This document shows, in pieces, positions 1 through 12,131 of a DNA stretch of 64,000 bases. The notes beneath the pieces were generated by a model. The model was not told the origin of the DNA, searched no databases, and saw only the letters and a list, made by a program, of their open reading frames with translations. How positions within the stretch are numbered: position 1 is the stretch's first letter; the number at the start of each line of letters is the position of its first letter. Both the position numbers and the translations under genes were made by a program. This DNA comes from Meloidogyne chitwoodi (Eukaryota > Nematoda > Chromadorea > Rhabditida > Meloidogynidae), in NCBI GenBank assembly GCA_015183035.1, contig JACZZP010000012.1, positions 2,294,001-2,358,000 of the forward strand. The letters run 5' to 3'.

Positions 1-361
1 AAATTTAAAATTTTTAATTATAAAATGTTTTCTTTTAATTTAATTTTTTACAATACTTAGAATTGATTCATTATTGGAGGCATTGGGAACTTGGAATGCC
101 AGAAAATAATCTAGAATTTTCTTTTTGGAATTTTGATGCTGCTCATTATTCTTGTTTATCAGTTTTCTTTTTAAATTTAAATGTTTTTTATTTATTTTTA
201 TATCCAGCAATTTTAACTGAATTTTTCCAGGATTAAGTTAAGAAGGTTAAACTGGACTCTGAAGAAAGCTGTGAATCACTTTGGTTTATTTTTAATTTTT
301 ATTTTTTTACTCAAAAAATATTTCTAACATTTTCTGAATTTTAGTAGTAGGATTTAAGGAT

Positions 362-481
362 AAATTAGAGGTTTTTTTAATATTTTATATTTTTTTAAGA
401 AAATGTCTTCTCAAAATGGCTTATTCATGGAGATTTGACTATTACTTCGAATGTTTTGGTTAAAAATCTGGAAAATGTATA
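362..481 (+). pseudogene. Bud32/TP53RK kinase fragment, copy 1
   Basis: One reading frame gives LIHGDLTITSNVLVKNLENV (about 423-480), matching the catalytic loop of the Bud32/PRPK/TP53RK atypical kinases (family pattern I-H-G-D-L-T-T-S-N). Bud32 is the kinase/ATPase subunit of the KEOPS complex, which makes the tRNA t6A modification. It is followed by an acidic stretch (SDEEEENNDANEDED) with no family counterpart that I recognise. The T-rich sequence just upstream (from about 371) is nearly identical to the one before the second copy at about 1720, so intron and exon were duplicated together. No N-lobe or downstream DFG exon is contiguous. It could be an exon of a larger gene starting before the window, but a partial duplicate is more likely. 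Confidence 0.5.
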
Positions 482-868
482 GTGATGAAGAGGAAGAAAA
501 TAATGATGCTAATGAGGATGAAGATTCTTTTTCTTCTTGTGATGACAAAGGTTTACTTTTTTCTTTCTAATGTCGAGGGTCAACGTTTTTGTATAAAAAC
601 TTTAGGTTCTTTGGACAATTTTGTAATTTTATTGACAAGGGTCATTTTAAGAAGATTAACATTTATTTTCTCAAATTTTGCTCTAATAATATTAGAATTA
701 AAGCCAGGACTGATACAAGATATAGGTATATTTTTAAATATATATTGATTAAGCCTAAGTCAGACTAATTAAATCTAACTGTAATACGGTGTTAATCTTC
801 TGAAGCGATTATTTACTTTTTGTCTCTGTAAACGCTATTTCTCAAATTTTCTATGTATCAGCAATTAT

Positions 869-1009
869 TTCGTGTCAATACATTTCGTCAACAGAAGTTT
901 CACGACATTTTGTCCCAACAGCAAAAAATCGTAACTTGTACGAACGAAATGTAGTTTTTTGCCGTAGAGACGAAATGTCGTGCAATAGAGTAGCACGAAA
1001 TGTACATGA
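869..1009. repeat. Dispersed palindromic repeat, copy 1
   Basis: An imperfect palindrome whose arms are 901-929 (CACGACATTTTGTCCCAACA...) and 953-983 (...GAGACGAAATGTCGTG), flanked by further CATTTCGT / ACGAAATGTAC words. A second member of the same family lies at about 16166-16291. This is a fold-back (MITE-like) repeat with no coding content. Confidence 0.75.
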
Positions 1010-1212
1010 GTATTTTTCAGTCATTATTTACTTTTTATCTCTTCCTACACTATTTCTCAAATTTTCTATGTATAATTTCTTTTATTATTAAGAGGAATAT
1101 TTTTACGAAAAGGTCATCTCAATACCGCTATCTCAGTACCAATAATTTTTCCTTAATTTTATATTCTTTTTTAATTTTTCGAACTTTTAAATGTTTTTTT
1201 TAATTTATTATT

Positions 1213-2410
1213 TTTTTTTTTAGCAAATACTGAAGAACAACATCTAATTAATGGCCAAATTGAATCATCTAAAGATTTCTATTTGTAAATGAAAAACCTT
1301 TATTCAACGCTGAAGCTCGTTTATTTTCTTGTGCTTATTTAAATCGTCCTGCATTAATGAAAGAACGTTTTGAGAAGAAGTATAGACATCCCGAATTGGA
1401 TAAAAGGTTAGCTAAAGAAAGAATAAAAATTGAAGTGAAACCAATTCTTAAATGTCAAGAGGTTTTAATTCTTAATTATATTTTTTAAAAGATAGAAATT
1501 CCTACCTCTTTCTATTGATTTTGTTGATTTTAATAAAAATTTATTAATTTATGAAAGAATTATTTGTGATAATAATAAGATGTTAGTTTAAGAATTTAAA
1601 TAAAATTTAATGAAATTGAATAACATTCTTTTTTAAGTGTTCCAACTGCAAAAAAATTTCTGGATGAATTACAACAAAACTAGCAAGGATGAATTTGAGG
1701 TTTTTTTATTATAAATTTTTTTTTAATATTTTATATTTTTTTAAGAAAATGTCTTCTCATTTTGGACATAAACTTGGCACAATAATTCAGAATATGCATT
1801 AAATGGCCTTATTCCTGGAGATTTGACTACTTTGAATGTTATGGTTAAAAATATGGAAAATGTAAGGTTAAATTTTTTAAGAAATTTTCCTTAAGGTTAG
1901 GGGAACAGTGAATACTTTTTTTCTTAATTATATAGTCAATAAAATAAGTATTTAATATAATGTTCTAGTTGGTGTAATGGTTAAACCTTAGTCTTGGCTG
2001 TCCGATAGTCGTGGGTTCGAATCCCGTCAAAGGAAGTTTATTTTTATTTTACGGGATAACTTAGAAAGCTTTTTTTACAATTAAAAATTCAAAGATAAAT
2101 AAGTTTTAGTCCTTTTCCATTTAATTAGAACTTGACAAAAATTTATATATTTAAATTAATATTTTATTTAGGAAACTAACTATCTGGATTTGATTTTCAT
2201 CGACTTTGGACTTTCTCAACTTCGCAGAAACCTGAAGATGAAGCTGCTGATCTTTCGCTTACATATATTAAGATGATGAACGTGAAATATTTGACTGGAA
2301 GTACTGCTAGCGCTTTTCTTGAATATATTGAAAGAAATATTCCTTAAGGAGTGGCCATGAAAGTTACATATAAAGAAATACCAAAGACGATAACTTCATC
2401 ATCTCAACAA
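1213..2410 (+). pseudogene. Bud32/TP53RK-like kinase, decayed copy 2
   Basis: Pieces of a Bud32 kinase appear in the correct order. About 1301-1450 reads NAEARLFSCAYLNRPALMKE, then RFEKKYRHPELDKRLAKERI, which matches the family N-lobe (A-E-A...KERF.K.YRHP.LD..L...R). About 1800-1860 reads NGLIPGDLTTLNVMVKNMEN, matching the catalytic loop with the usual His of HGD replaced by Pro. About 2185-2215 reads LIFIDFGLSQ (the DFG motif), and PEDEAADL follows from about 2230. The DFG and PEDEAADL segments are in different frames, a stop separates the helix before the catalytic loop, and the C-terminal EVRxRGRKR tail is missing, so I call a pseudogene. A functional gene with unusual introns or sequencing errors is the alternative. 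A tRNA-like sequence lies in the gap before the DFG segment. Confidence 0.6.
1963..2035 (+). tRNA. tRNA-like sequence, probably degenerate
   Basis: A good T arm (GTGGG TTCGAAT CCCGT, with B-box GGTTCGAATCC) and an A-box-like TGGTGTAATGG are about 40 nt apart. The 3' end CAAAGGAA would fit an acceptor stem, but the 5' side TTCTAGT mismatches at two positions, and I cannot fold a convincing anticodon stem around the CTGTCCG region. The amino acid is therefore not assigned. It is likely a tRNA-derived pseudogene or SINE-like head. Confidence 0.4.
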
Positions 2411-2540
2411 TAGTTGTTTAATTTTTTAAATATTTATTTTTGATAAATTTTGTTTTTTTAAAAGTATTTTTTCTATATAATGTCTCCAATTTTTCTTAAA
2501 AATCACTATGTTGGATATAGGAATTGTAGACACTGTTGTT

Positions 2541-2762
2541 TTTGCTCTTTTTCTCTGTACCTGTTTTACTCCCCGTTTAAAAGTTTTTAGTTCAGTTTTA
2601 TAGGGTAAAAAATTTTGGGGGTGGGTGGGAGGGCCGCACACATCCCCTCATTATGGCACGACTCCGGCCCACCCTCCCACCCTCTCGTTTTTTTTTACCC
2701 TATAAAACTGAAAAAATTACTTTTAAATGGGGAGTAGAACAGGTACAGAGAAAAAGAGTAAA
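2541..2762. repeat. Fold-back element, about 95-bp arms
   Basis: The arms at 2541-2636 and 2665-2762 are imperfect inverted copies. Shared words include CTCTTTTTCTCTGTACCTGTT against AACAGGTACAGAGAAAAAGAG, TTTTATAGGGTAAAAAA against its complement, and GGGTGGGAGGGCCG against CGGCCCACCCTCCCACCC. The spacer is about 28 nt. There is no ORF of note. It would form a long hairpin if transcribed. Confidence 0.85.
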
Positions 2763-3117
2763 TGAAAAATAGTACACACCAATGAAATAGCAAAAAAAAT
2801 TCAATTTATTAAAAATATTTCCAAGTCCAAAAATCGATATAAGAAGTTGTAAAAAAATAAATGAAATTATACATTGGAAAATTGAGAAATAGAGTTGGCA
2901 GAGATAACAAGAAGAATGTCGCCATTAAGAAAATTTTTAAAAATGTTAGAGAATTTTCGATTTTTATGTTAGAGTGAGGTAAGGTGAGCCAATACTATTA
3001 TAGAAAGCAAAATTAGAGACGCATAAAAACAAGCACAAGTTATACACAGGAACTTTGAGAAATAGTGTTAGCAGAGATAAAAGTATACTCTAACTTTTCA
3101 AAAAAGCTACTCAAAGT

Positions 3118-3425
3118 TTCAAAATCGATACAAATCAATATATCGATTTTTTCAAAAATATAAATTTCCCAAAAATTTTCCTAATTCGAGATCATTCGAG
3201 ACAATCAATAAAATCGATATATCGATTTTTTCAAAAATATAAATTTTCCAAAAATTTTCCCAATTCAAGATCATTCGAGACAATCAATAAAATCGATATA
3301 TCGATTTTTTTAGATTTACAAGTTTTTCAAAAAAAGTTCAAGTCCAAAAAATCGATAAAATCAATATATTGATTTTTTATTTATAGTTACTATTCAAAAA
3401 TTCCTAAGTCCAGAAAATCGATTTT
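3118..3425. repeat. AT-rich tandem repeat, about 80-bp period
   Basis: Two to three diverged copies contain ATCGATATATCGATTTTTTC, then AAAAATATAAATTT and GATCATTCGAGACAATCAATA. Blocks begin near 3139, 3218 and 3298, and further degenerate ATCGAT words follow to about 3425. Confidence 0.75.
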
Positions 3426-3446
3426 AATTATTTAAACATTAAATAA

Positions 3447-3554
3447 TACAGTAAGAAAAGACTCTCTCGTTTGCGTTGAAACGGATTTTTAAAATAGTCA
3501 AATAATTTATAATTGCCATTTCAGCGCCAACAAGAAAATGATTTTCTTACTGTA
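3447..3554. repeat. Short MITE-like hairpin element
   Basis: Terminal inverted repeats TACAGTAAGAAAA (3447) and TTTTCTTACTGTA (ending 3554). Similarity continues inward (GCGTTGAAACGG against CCATTTCAGCGCC), so the arms are about 40 nt. Flanks are AT-rich and no target duplication can be called with confidence. Confidence 0.7.
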
Positions 3555-3760
3555 TTTAAAGACATATCGCTTTTAAACAGAATGCTAATTATATATTTAT
3601 CGTATAAGCACAATCTAAAAATTGCGATAAAGTAGTTAAAAATTTGCAAATATATAAATTCATTCTTTAAGATTAAAATCTACATCAAAACATGTAAATA
3701 AATATATCAGATGGGCAAAGGCAATAGACCGATATTGATTCCGATGTTTCCATTTTTATT

Positions 3761-6700
3761 TTAGATATCATTAATATTAGATCTATTCTCAAGTCTCATC
3801 TTTTGTCTATTTGTTGCTTCTGTTAACTCGGTCATCAAATTATTTGTTGTTTTTATCATTGAATGTGGTGAATCAGTTATTTGATTTGATTGTAGTCGAG
3901 TTCCTTCTGCTCTTTTTGGAGGAGGTGGTGGAGGGATTTTATTGACATTTTTAAATTTAAATGGCAAATTGGAATCCATTGATTTTATAGGAGATGCAGG
4001 TGAACGAGGATGTACAAAGACAATAGACCGATGCAGATTCTGAAAAGTAAAATGATACAATTTTTAAACAAAATTAAAAGCCCAAGTTGTTTAAATTCGC
4101 GGGTGTTTTGATTTCATATTTTTCTCAATAAGACTTAAAAAGCTTTTCTTATTGAAACATATTTAAAGTCAAAATAATTAAAATTTCTTACATTATTAAT
4201 TACATTAATTGGAGAGGTAGGAAGTGAACAAGGTGGAAGAGGGAATATTTCATCATCTACTTCGTCTGAATCATTTTCCTCTATTCTGCTTGTAATTTTG
4301 TTTTCTACTCCAGAAGAATATTCATTAAAAGCCGAAAGAACAAAATTGTTTTGATTTTTTTTATGCTGTTGAGAAACGTCAGAATTATTAAACTTTGATT
4401 GGCGTTTAATTGTATTGCAAGAATCCTAAAATGCCAAATTAATTTTCGTAGACAAAATATAAAAATAAACCTGTTCAAAAGCAATTCTGCCACTTTGGTT
4501 TGATGGTGAACCAAAACGAGAATCAGAACTTTCGCGTGTAGAATGAAGAACATCAAAGTCAACACGCATGGCTACTGGACTTCCAACAAATCCTGGTGTT
4601 GAACAGGGGGATGCATGAACATTTGAAGGCCTCTTATATTGTGACTGAACACGTATTGGAGAATCAACAGAATAATTCTTCATTGGAACTTGAGGGATTT
4701 CAACGCGAACAGAACTTGAATCGATGCGTTCATTAGAATTATGAAAAGTACAAAATGACTTATAGAGAGAGGAGAAGCCGTTCTGCAAAAGGAATAAACA
4801 TAGTAAGTAAAATAACTCAATAACTCAAATTATTAAAATATTTCTCAAACCTTAACAATTCTAAGAGCATTAATCCATTGAATAAAAGTATATTCATCTT
4901 CGGCACAAATATATTTGACAAATTTACTGCTTTTCAATTGAACTCGTGGATGTTTTATGGCGAATCCCCATTCATTTGGTGCCTTGTACTTTTTACGCCA
5001 GTCAGTGCAAGTATATACCTTAAGAATATTAATAAATAAATTATTAAAGTTAATAAATTAATACCTGATTATTAAAAACACTCATAAGACATTGCAGATC
5101 ACGTGCAGGTCCACGCGCTTTCCCTGGTTTTGAAACATAATATAGACCAGAAGCACGAAGAACAAAAAAGTGACGCTTCCATGACTTTTTTCCATCCATT
5201 TTAAGTAAAAGCCAGCCTTCTAATTCTGGAACTCGACCGCCAGAACTTCCCGTTTCTGCTCCCATATAATAGTCAATTAATCTTCGTTTCAGCACTAAAT
5301 CCCACTCGGCAATACGTTCAGCAGAAGGAAAATCACCTCGATTTTTATCAGTTAGAAGAAATTGTTGAGGAGAATGAAAAAGTGACCATTTGTTAGTAAT
5401 ACGCATAAAGTGTAGTTCATTAGGCGAATCTTCACCCCATTCTTCCAAATTTTCCACGACAAATTCATGATCTTCATAAATACGTTCTAAAAATATTATG
5501 AATTATTTGTACCATTTTTTATATATTATTTTAGTTACTCTCATTGAAATTTTTTCAATTATGTATAGTAAGAGTTGTATATTAACATAAAATATAACAT
5601 TTCTTTATTTAAGACTAGACTTGTGTTTGGTTTTGCCATTCTTATTAATAAGAAAAAGAAATTCGATCCCTTCCTCCCTACGAAGACTAAAATAAGGCCT
5701 AACTACAGTTTCCGTACTTTTTTTGTTTTCGGACGAGTTATATGTCATTCGAAATAGCTCGTCGAGCTGAGTCGAATGACATAAAAACTAGTCCGCGGAA
5801 ACAACTATGGGCTAAGTTACAGACCCCCGAAAATTGAAAAACCATAGGGGGGAGTAAGCTCATTTTTGTGGCAAAAAATAAAATATGAGTATGATAGCTC
5901 ATTCGATAGGTCTCGAAGAGACCTATCGAATGAGACCAAAATTGTCGTGATTGGACGATTTTGAACAAAGTTATGCATGATCGAAGTTTGCTGGAAACAC
6001 GTCAAACTTGGACCTATTGGGAGTGTTTTATGACTTCTTCATTTGGGAGCCCATCTCTCGTTGGCTTTTTGTTACATGCGTCATTCTACGGCGCAAATTA
6101 CAACAAAATAATTTATTCAGTGAAAATAAATGCAGCCGCAGTAATCACTTAAAATAACCTTACTCCCCCCTATGGTTTTTCAATTTTCGGGGGTCTGTAA
6201 CTTGGCCCAAAGTTGTTTCCGCGGACTAGTTTTTATGTCATTCGACTCAGCTCGATGAGCTCTTTCGAATGACATATAACTCGTCCGAAAACAAAAAAAG
6301 TACGGAAACTGTAGTTTAGCCTAAAATAAAGCTAATCCAGTTCCCATTTTGGACATCTGTCTCCTTTTATTGTTTGTCTACATTAATATTCATTAAATGA
6401 TTAAAGAGTTTAGAATATTAGAGATAGCCTAATTAAAGATAGTTTTTTGAGTTTCTAATTAAATTATTTTTAAATTAGAAAATAAAAACAAACTTAAAAG
6501 TAATTTTGGATATTTTTCAACAATTGCATGTTCAGGAGTTAGTGCACAATTTAATTTTAATGCCAACTGCCGCATTGTCTCTAACAAAGAAAAATTAGTT
6601 TATCAATTTATAAAATTAAAAAATCACAAACCAGCAACAGTCCAACGTTCATCAAGTAAAATTCCACGTTGAGTCCCATCCTCGAGAAAAATTTTAACAA

Positions 6701-8967
6701 AAACCTGCAAATCTTTAAATAATTAATTTTATTGTTTTAAAAACCTTTTTCATTTTAGCTTCCTTCATTTTTTCCAATGCTTCACGTATTTTAACTTTTT
6801 TATTTTCATCTTTGGTCGTTGTAATGGCAGAGTTGTATGAACCAGTTGAAGATGGTGGTCTTGTCCCTCCTAATAAAGAGGAAGTTGGATAAAACAATTG
6901 TGTTCCACAATTCTGCTGCCGAAGACACGAAGAAACTTCATTCAAAACTATCTTAAAATTGTAAAAAATTTAAGTAAAGAAAATTTATTAAGGTTTTAAA
7001 GTATACAACTTTAAAAATTTTGAGAATTAAAAACACTAATTGAACTATCTACTAAATTTAAAGAAAAATGTTCACCCCTCAACCCCTTCATTCTTTTTTG
7101 TCATTCGTCTTCTGAGAGGCCATTTGGCATAGAAATATTAGAAAGGTGAATAATATAGGCAAAGCAATCCAATATCTTTTATGCTCAATGTACAAAGAGA
7201 ACACATAAACTTACACTAAGCTAGCGGTGCCACTCTCTTTTCTAACCAAGTATTGGAGAAAGAATAGGAAAATGAAATGGAAACTTAAAAACACACATAT
7301 GTCTAAGATAAGCTAAGTAAAAGGTAAAAAGCAAATGACACAATGTTTCATAAAAGTTTACGAGAAAGGTCAATATCGAAAATAGAAAAAAAGACACTTG
7401 TTTTATAAACTCAAAAAAGTACTTTAATTTGGAAATGAACATTCATTTTTTGGCATTCCTTACGAAACCGGGTCCCGAAATGATTTTTTTATTTTTCAGT
7501 GAAATTTGGTATTTGGGGTTATCGATGACGCTGATCACGAATCTGATATCAGATTTTGTCTAACACTTGATTTTATCTAAGATTTTTCATCAAGTACTCG
7601 ATTTTTGGTCACTACATAATGGATATTTGTCAAAATATATATCATTCGACTCCTCTAAAATCTGAGTCTAATGGTACCACTCCCATGATGCAGAAATGCC
7701 GATGAACCAAGATACAGGTCCTTGAAATTCGTAAAAACGATATTGGGAGAAATCTGATTTTTGGAATCGAAAATTCAAATATACATATTTATGATATCTC
7801 ATTCGAAAGACTTTATTGACCTGAGTTGAATAACACCAAAATCATCACGTTTGGTCACTTTTACACAAAGTTATGAACAATCAAAAAAAAAAGACGCGAA
7901 CAATCAAGCACTTGATGAAAAATCATAGTTAAAATTAAGTGTTAGACAAAATCTGATATCAGATTCATGATCAGCGCCCTCGATAACCTCCGGATACCAA
8001 GTTTCATGTAAAAATAAGAAAAATAAATTTCGGGACCCAGATTCGTAAGAAATGCCTTTTTTTAAATTAAAAGTTACCTGTCTGCTAGGTGAAGGTGTGC
8101 TCAGTGAACCACAAAAACTATCAGCACTAGAAAATTCAAAAGACTGGGCGGCGTCATTCTTAGGAGGCAACGATACATTTACACCAGAGGGCGCGTGAGA
8201 CGCTGATTCGGTTGACGAGGAATCCCCAAATGCTGAATCGGTATCAACCGGACTGAAGCAATCATTAAAATCCAAACCACTCGTTTGAGAAGGAAGATGG
8301 AAACGAGAACCTGAAAAAGTAATTCAGCCATCGATAATATAATTTTCAATTATACACTGTTGAAATTGAACACGCCGTGTTTGCTGTTGCTCAACCATAT
8401 GCAAAGCTGGCATAGTCGTTTTCTCTACTAGCGAATCTTTTGGGAGTGGTGTTGGTTTTTGCATCGATACTGGCAATGTTGGAAGGCCAATAACAAACCT
8501 ATCACCAGCCTCACCACTTAGTTGTTCTTCTAATTCTAGCAGCTCGTTCAAAATGGTGTCCAAATCAATATCGTCTAATAAATATGTCTAATTCATTTTT
8601 TTAAAGCAAAAAACATTTGAATTGAAACTAATTTATATTTTTTGATAAATTTATTTATTTGATAAAGTATTAAAAAATCAACCTCTTGCTTGTGCCATAC
8701 TGAAACGAACAATATCGAGTTGTGGTTTTGGAGGCACAGCAGGACGTCGTTTGACCACAACAGAAGGTGATGTGGCTTGGTCGTTTGACTGTTGTGAGGT
8801 TGTTTTCCTCGAAGGAGTAGTGAAAATCTGTCGGGGTGTGTCCTTCTCATCTTTTTCCTCTCCAAGGGGCGGAGCAATCGACCGCAGAGTTAAAGAAGAT
8901 GTAGAGGAAGAAGCGATGACAGACATTTGCAACGAAGGGGTTGCCAAAGTTTGCTTAACGGAAAAAA
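3761..8967 (-). CDS. mig-10: MIG-10/RIAM/lamellipodin family adaptor (RA-PH)
   Basis: A multi-exon gene on the minus strand. N-terminal exons (about 8967-8680, 8575-8390, 8275-8080) are Ser/Thr-rich and hold [19 protein letters not shown], like the short N-terminal helix of the RIAM/lamellipodin family. After a large intron, exons at 6945-6715, about 6705-6633 and about 6583-6485 encode the end of a basic coiled segment and a Ras-association domain ([29 protein letters not shown]). [16 protein letters not shown] leads into the PH domain (about 5450-4850: [40 protein letters not shown]). The tail is disordered with PPPPPPKR near 3920, a possible profilin/Ena-VASP ligand; stop TAA is at 3761. 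Family members link Ras-like GTPases to actin at the leading edge, and C. elegans MIG-10 acts in neuronal migration. The true start is unresolved: no ATG in the first clear exon lies upstream of its splice acceptor. Confidence 0.88.
5695..6323. repeat. Fold-back element in mig-10 intron, about 160-bp arms
   Basis: Arms 5695-5857 and 6160-6323 are near-identical inverted copies: AGGCCTAACTACAGTTTCCG against CGGAAACTGTAGTTTAGCCT at the outer ends, and CCATAGGGGGGAGTAA against TTACTCCCCCCTATGG at the inner ends. Each arm contains a 35-nt hairpin (5745-5779, and about 6239-6275). The spacer holds a third at 5899-5933 with a perfect 16-bp stem and a GAA loop. The element lies wholly inside the intron between the RA exons and the exon beginning RIYEDHEF, so splicing should remove it. 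Confidence 0.9.
7452..8056. repeat. Second fold-back element in mig-10 intron
   Basis: Inverted arms lie at about 7452-7602 and about 7900-8056. Outer ends are GGCATTCCTTACGAA and TTCGTAAGAAATGCC. Inner shared words include AATCTGATATCAGATT, TTTTGTCTAACACTT and ATCAAGTGCTTGA-like sequence. Two decayed 35-nt hairpin motifs starting TCATTCGA sit in the spacer (about 7641 and 7799). It lies in the intron immediately downstream of the exon ending STPSPSRQ. Confidence 0.85.
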
Positions 8968-9682
8968 GTTGTTAATTTAAGTGATATAAGGAGATGAAGA
9001 ATGTGAGACCTTGACCCAGGAAGAACTAGTAATTTTATTTTAACTTTGTTATTCATTTTCCTTAAAAAAAATTCTCTACTCTAATTTTCTATATTATTTT
9101 CATTAAATGATAAGAATCATAACTTAAATTCTGAATAAATGAATATTAAATGATAATATAAAAATTATTGCACTTTTCTATCAATCAGTTATTATCTTTT
9201 GAGCAATTTAATATTGACTGACTATATGTATACTTAATCATTCCTAGTCAAAAATTTCAAAAAGGCAGTTGAATAGAAGAATTAGGAATTTTCTGATTGT
9301 GGTTGGACATGCAAAATTGTAGTTGTGGTGTGTGGAATATATGGAGATTGAATATATATCACCACCGCAAATAAATTCCACTATTCTGACACATCAAAAT
9401 TCTCGATTTTCTCTTCTTTTTACTCAAACACTATCGATGTTATCGTCGCGAATTATTTATTATTTCTTTTCTCTCACTATCTCCCTTCTCATAACTCGTA
9501 TATCAATTTATTTTTTCGGAATTTTCCCATATTTCTAAATAAAATCCGGCAAAAACTGCAGCCACAGAGTTTAGCGAAAAAATCAAGAGAAAAGAAGACA
9601 CATTAAGGAGGAAAGTTAGAAAAGGGACAAGAATGATCCGAGGAGAAAGAATAGACAAAAAGTTTGAAAAGAAACATTATAC

Positions 9683-9719
9683 CTTCAACGGAGTAATGAC
9701 GCGCCAGATGTTTTTTAGC
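9683..9719 (-). other. Candidate mig-10 upstream exon
   Basis: On the minus strand TTTTTAG precedes, and GTATAA follows, a 37-nt segment. In the frame that joins the first clear mig-10 exon it reads LKNIWRVITPLK then QTLATPSL. Splice signals and frame look good at the 3' side. The 5' phase does not match the candidate first exon at 10640-10693, so the chain is incomplete. Confidence 0.4.
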
Positions 9720-10639
9720 CTAAAAATTTGTTAAGTGGAGAGCAATGTACATGAAAATAATAATTTGAAAAATTTGACATCTTTTTTCTAAAAATAATTT
9801 AATATAAAGCTCCAACACTTATTTTTAAATCCTAAAAATAATAAAAACAATCCTAAAATGTTATATTAGGCAGTAAAACATGCAATATAAGTTTTTATCC
9901 TCGCTATTTATTAAATAAATAGTACTATTGCCACAATGCGTATTTCAGTTTATTCGATTCTTTTTGAAAAGAAAATGATGTTTGTAATAAAAAATAAAAC
10001 CATGGCCGAAAGAAAGTAAAGAAGTGTCCATTTTTGTTTTTCCTTCATCTCCTCGGAGGATTTTTTTCAATTTTAGTGACTAGCGTGACAATAATACGTA
10101 CATTTTACACATACTTCCTTTTTTCTTTCACGAGGAAAAATAGACAATTTAGAAAGGGTTATGAAGCCATTTTGAAGCCATTTGAGCTTATTTTCATAAA
10201 AACTTTTTATACAAGATGGCCTCACCTTTTTATTTATAACTAACATTTTTAAATAGAAGAAACTTAAGAGGATTGAATAAATATTTAAATAAAGACGATT
10301 ATTTTATATGTTCAACCATTAAAAATATGAAAAATACAAATAGAACTTTGCAAAAAGTTAGAAAAAGCAATAAACTGAAAATAAAGCATAAAAATGCAGG
10401 TGTGCCTAGAATAATAATATTGACTATTTGAGAAAATAGGAAAAAGTATAGAATAAAAAAATTAAAATTTAACAAAACTTAAATAATGACTCGAATCAAC
10501 AAAACTATCTAAAGATGATAAAATAAAACGCTTTCCTCAAAAAATTTTAATTCCTACATTAAATTATTAATTATAAGGCCACAGTGCCTTGTTTTTGTTT
10601 GGGGGAATATAGTTAAGCTTTAAGCATAAGAAGAGTTAC

Positions 10640-10693
10640 CTTTTCAGTGTTACTTTCCTCCGATACGTCATTATTATGCTGCTGTTGAGTCAT
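10640..10693 (-). other. Candidate mig-10 first coding exon
   Basis: A 54-nt minus-strand segment begins with ATG and reads MTQQQHNNDVSEESNTEK, followed directly by a GTAACT splice donor. Composition resembles the polar N-terminus expected for this family, but the phase (0) does not fit the 37-nt exon at 9683. It may use another exon, or be unrelated. Confidence 0.3.
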
Positions 10694-12131
10694 TGAGTTA
10701 ACTGTAGTTTTGGTCTCAAATAGTTAAATCATCAAAAAATCAAATGCAGAGATGGTGATGCAAAGAAATATGAGATTAGTCAATGAAACCTTTAGCATAC
10801 AAAAGCAACGAACTAAATTTGGGAAATATTGTAAAATATTTAATGAAATATATATTATGTCTATATGATCAAATAAAAGTAACAATATAAAGATTTAAAC
10901 ATTTAGAAAATGACTAATGTTAAAAAACTAAAAATGAAATGTTGCTTCATGCAAGAAAAGTGAAGCTAACACATTCAAACGATGAGAGAGAATTCCTGGG
11001 GGATTAAAAAAATTTTTGAAAAAACGAAGGGTGGACAATGAAGTTCCTTCAATATATAAACTGAAAGCTACCCAATAATGCAGTTGGCAAAAAATCCAAT
11101 TGAGAATAGATAAGGCAATTGGTGTAAGGAAGAGGAAATTGGCTGACCACAAAGATTGGCACAAAGCAATAAATGACCAAAAAAGAAAGGCGAGAAAGAG
11201 TAAAAAGAGAAGATTTTTCGGGATCGATGCACTTGCACAATTTTAAAGAATTCTTGCAAAGAAAACAAGGGTGAATGCACGCAATTTTCAAAAAATGAAA
11301 AGAAAAAAGCATATGACTGGTTCGACTAATTCTCTGAGATTTTTGGATACATAACAAAATGACATAATATTCGGACTATTGGGATTCGTATAAATGAAAT
11401 AAGTCATTAATTGTATCATTTATAGCGTTTCCATAACGCATAAAAATACTCAGATATAGAGCTTGGATTTTCCAGATATATTTGTTTCGCAAATCTGTCA
11501 GTAATCAACAAGAATATTAAAACCTCTTAAGATGATGGACATTCAAATTCACTCAAGTGCATTTCCTCTCTTTTCTGTTTGGTCACTTTTTTTAAACATT
11601 CGCCTTAGCCAACCACTCACTCAAGAGCAAACTTTAAAATTCTAACTCAAACATCATTTAGAAAAAAGCAGAAAAATAGAGGTCTCTAAAAAATAATGTT
11701 TCCCAATGAATGCTTAACTAGATGATGAAAAGATGATTCAACAAAAAGAAAAAGAACTCGCAACAAATTTTAAGAAGAATATTCGTGCAAATAAATCCGG
11801 TGATTATGTCTAGTGTTATCTTGAAAAATTAATAAATTTTAAATTGAATATCATAACGTATAAAGACGAAAGACGCAATAAATTTATCAGGATTTAGATA
11901 AAATAATTAAATTATAGGTAAAAGTAAAAAATTATAGACGCTTAGCCATTTTTAACTATTAAAAATGGAAGTGTGGAAAACGTCAAAACTGTTGGTGCGG
12001 AAAATACAAATATAACACCAAAAAAAATCTCTCAAAATTGTTTGGTGCTTGCCCTTCTTTTCTACAAGTCCACCCCTTTTTCATTCAACGAGGCAGATGA
12101 AAAAAACGCTGATTCATTGAAAGAATGACTA

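Larger units (their letters stand above)
9000..12131. other. Gene-poor AT-rich stretch upstream of mig-10
   Basis: No convincing gene is visible. Apart from two short candidate mig-10 exons (9683-9719 and 10640-10693), the open frames at 10928-11357 overlap each other on one strand in AT-rich sequence and lack homology that I recognise. The plus strand is conspicuously purine-rich, which would make a minus-strand transcript pyrimidine-rich, as in nematode introns. Confidence 0.5.

Noticed and set aside
1000..1203. 67-residue hydrophobic ORF
   Set aside because: It overlaps the end of the dispersed palindrome and consists of T-rich codons, with no start context or homology.
10928..11357. Three overlapping minus-strand ORFs rich in Phe/Leu/Ser, resembling membrane proteins
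   Set aside because: Hydrophobicity follows from T-rich codons in a purine-rich plus strand. They are in different frames of the same DNA and show no family match.
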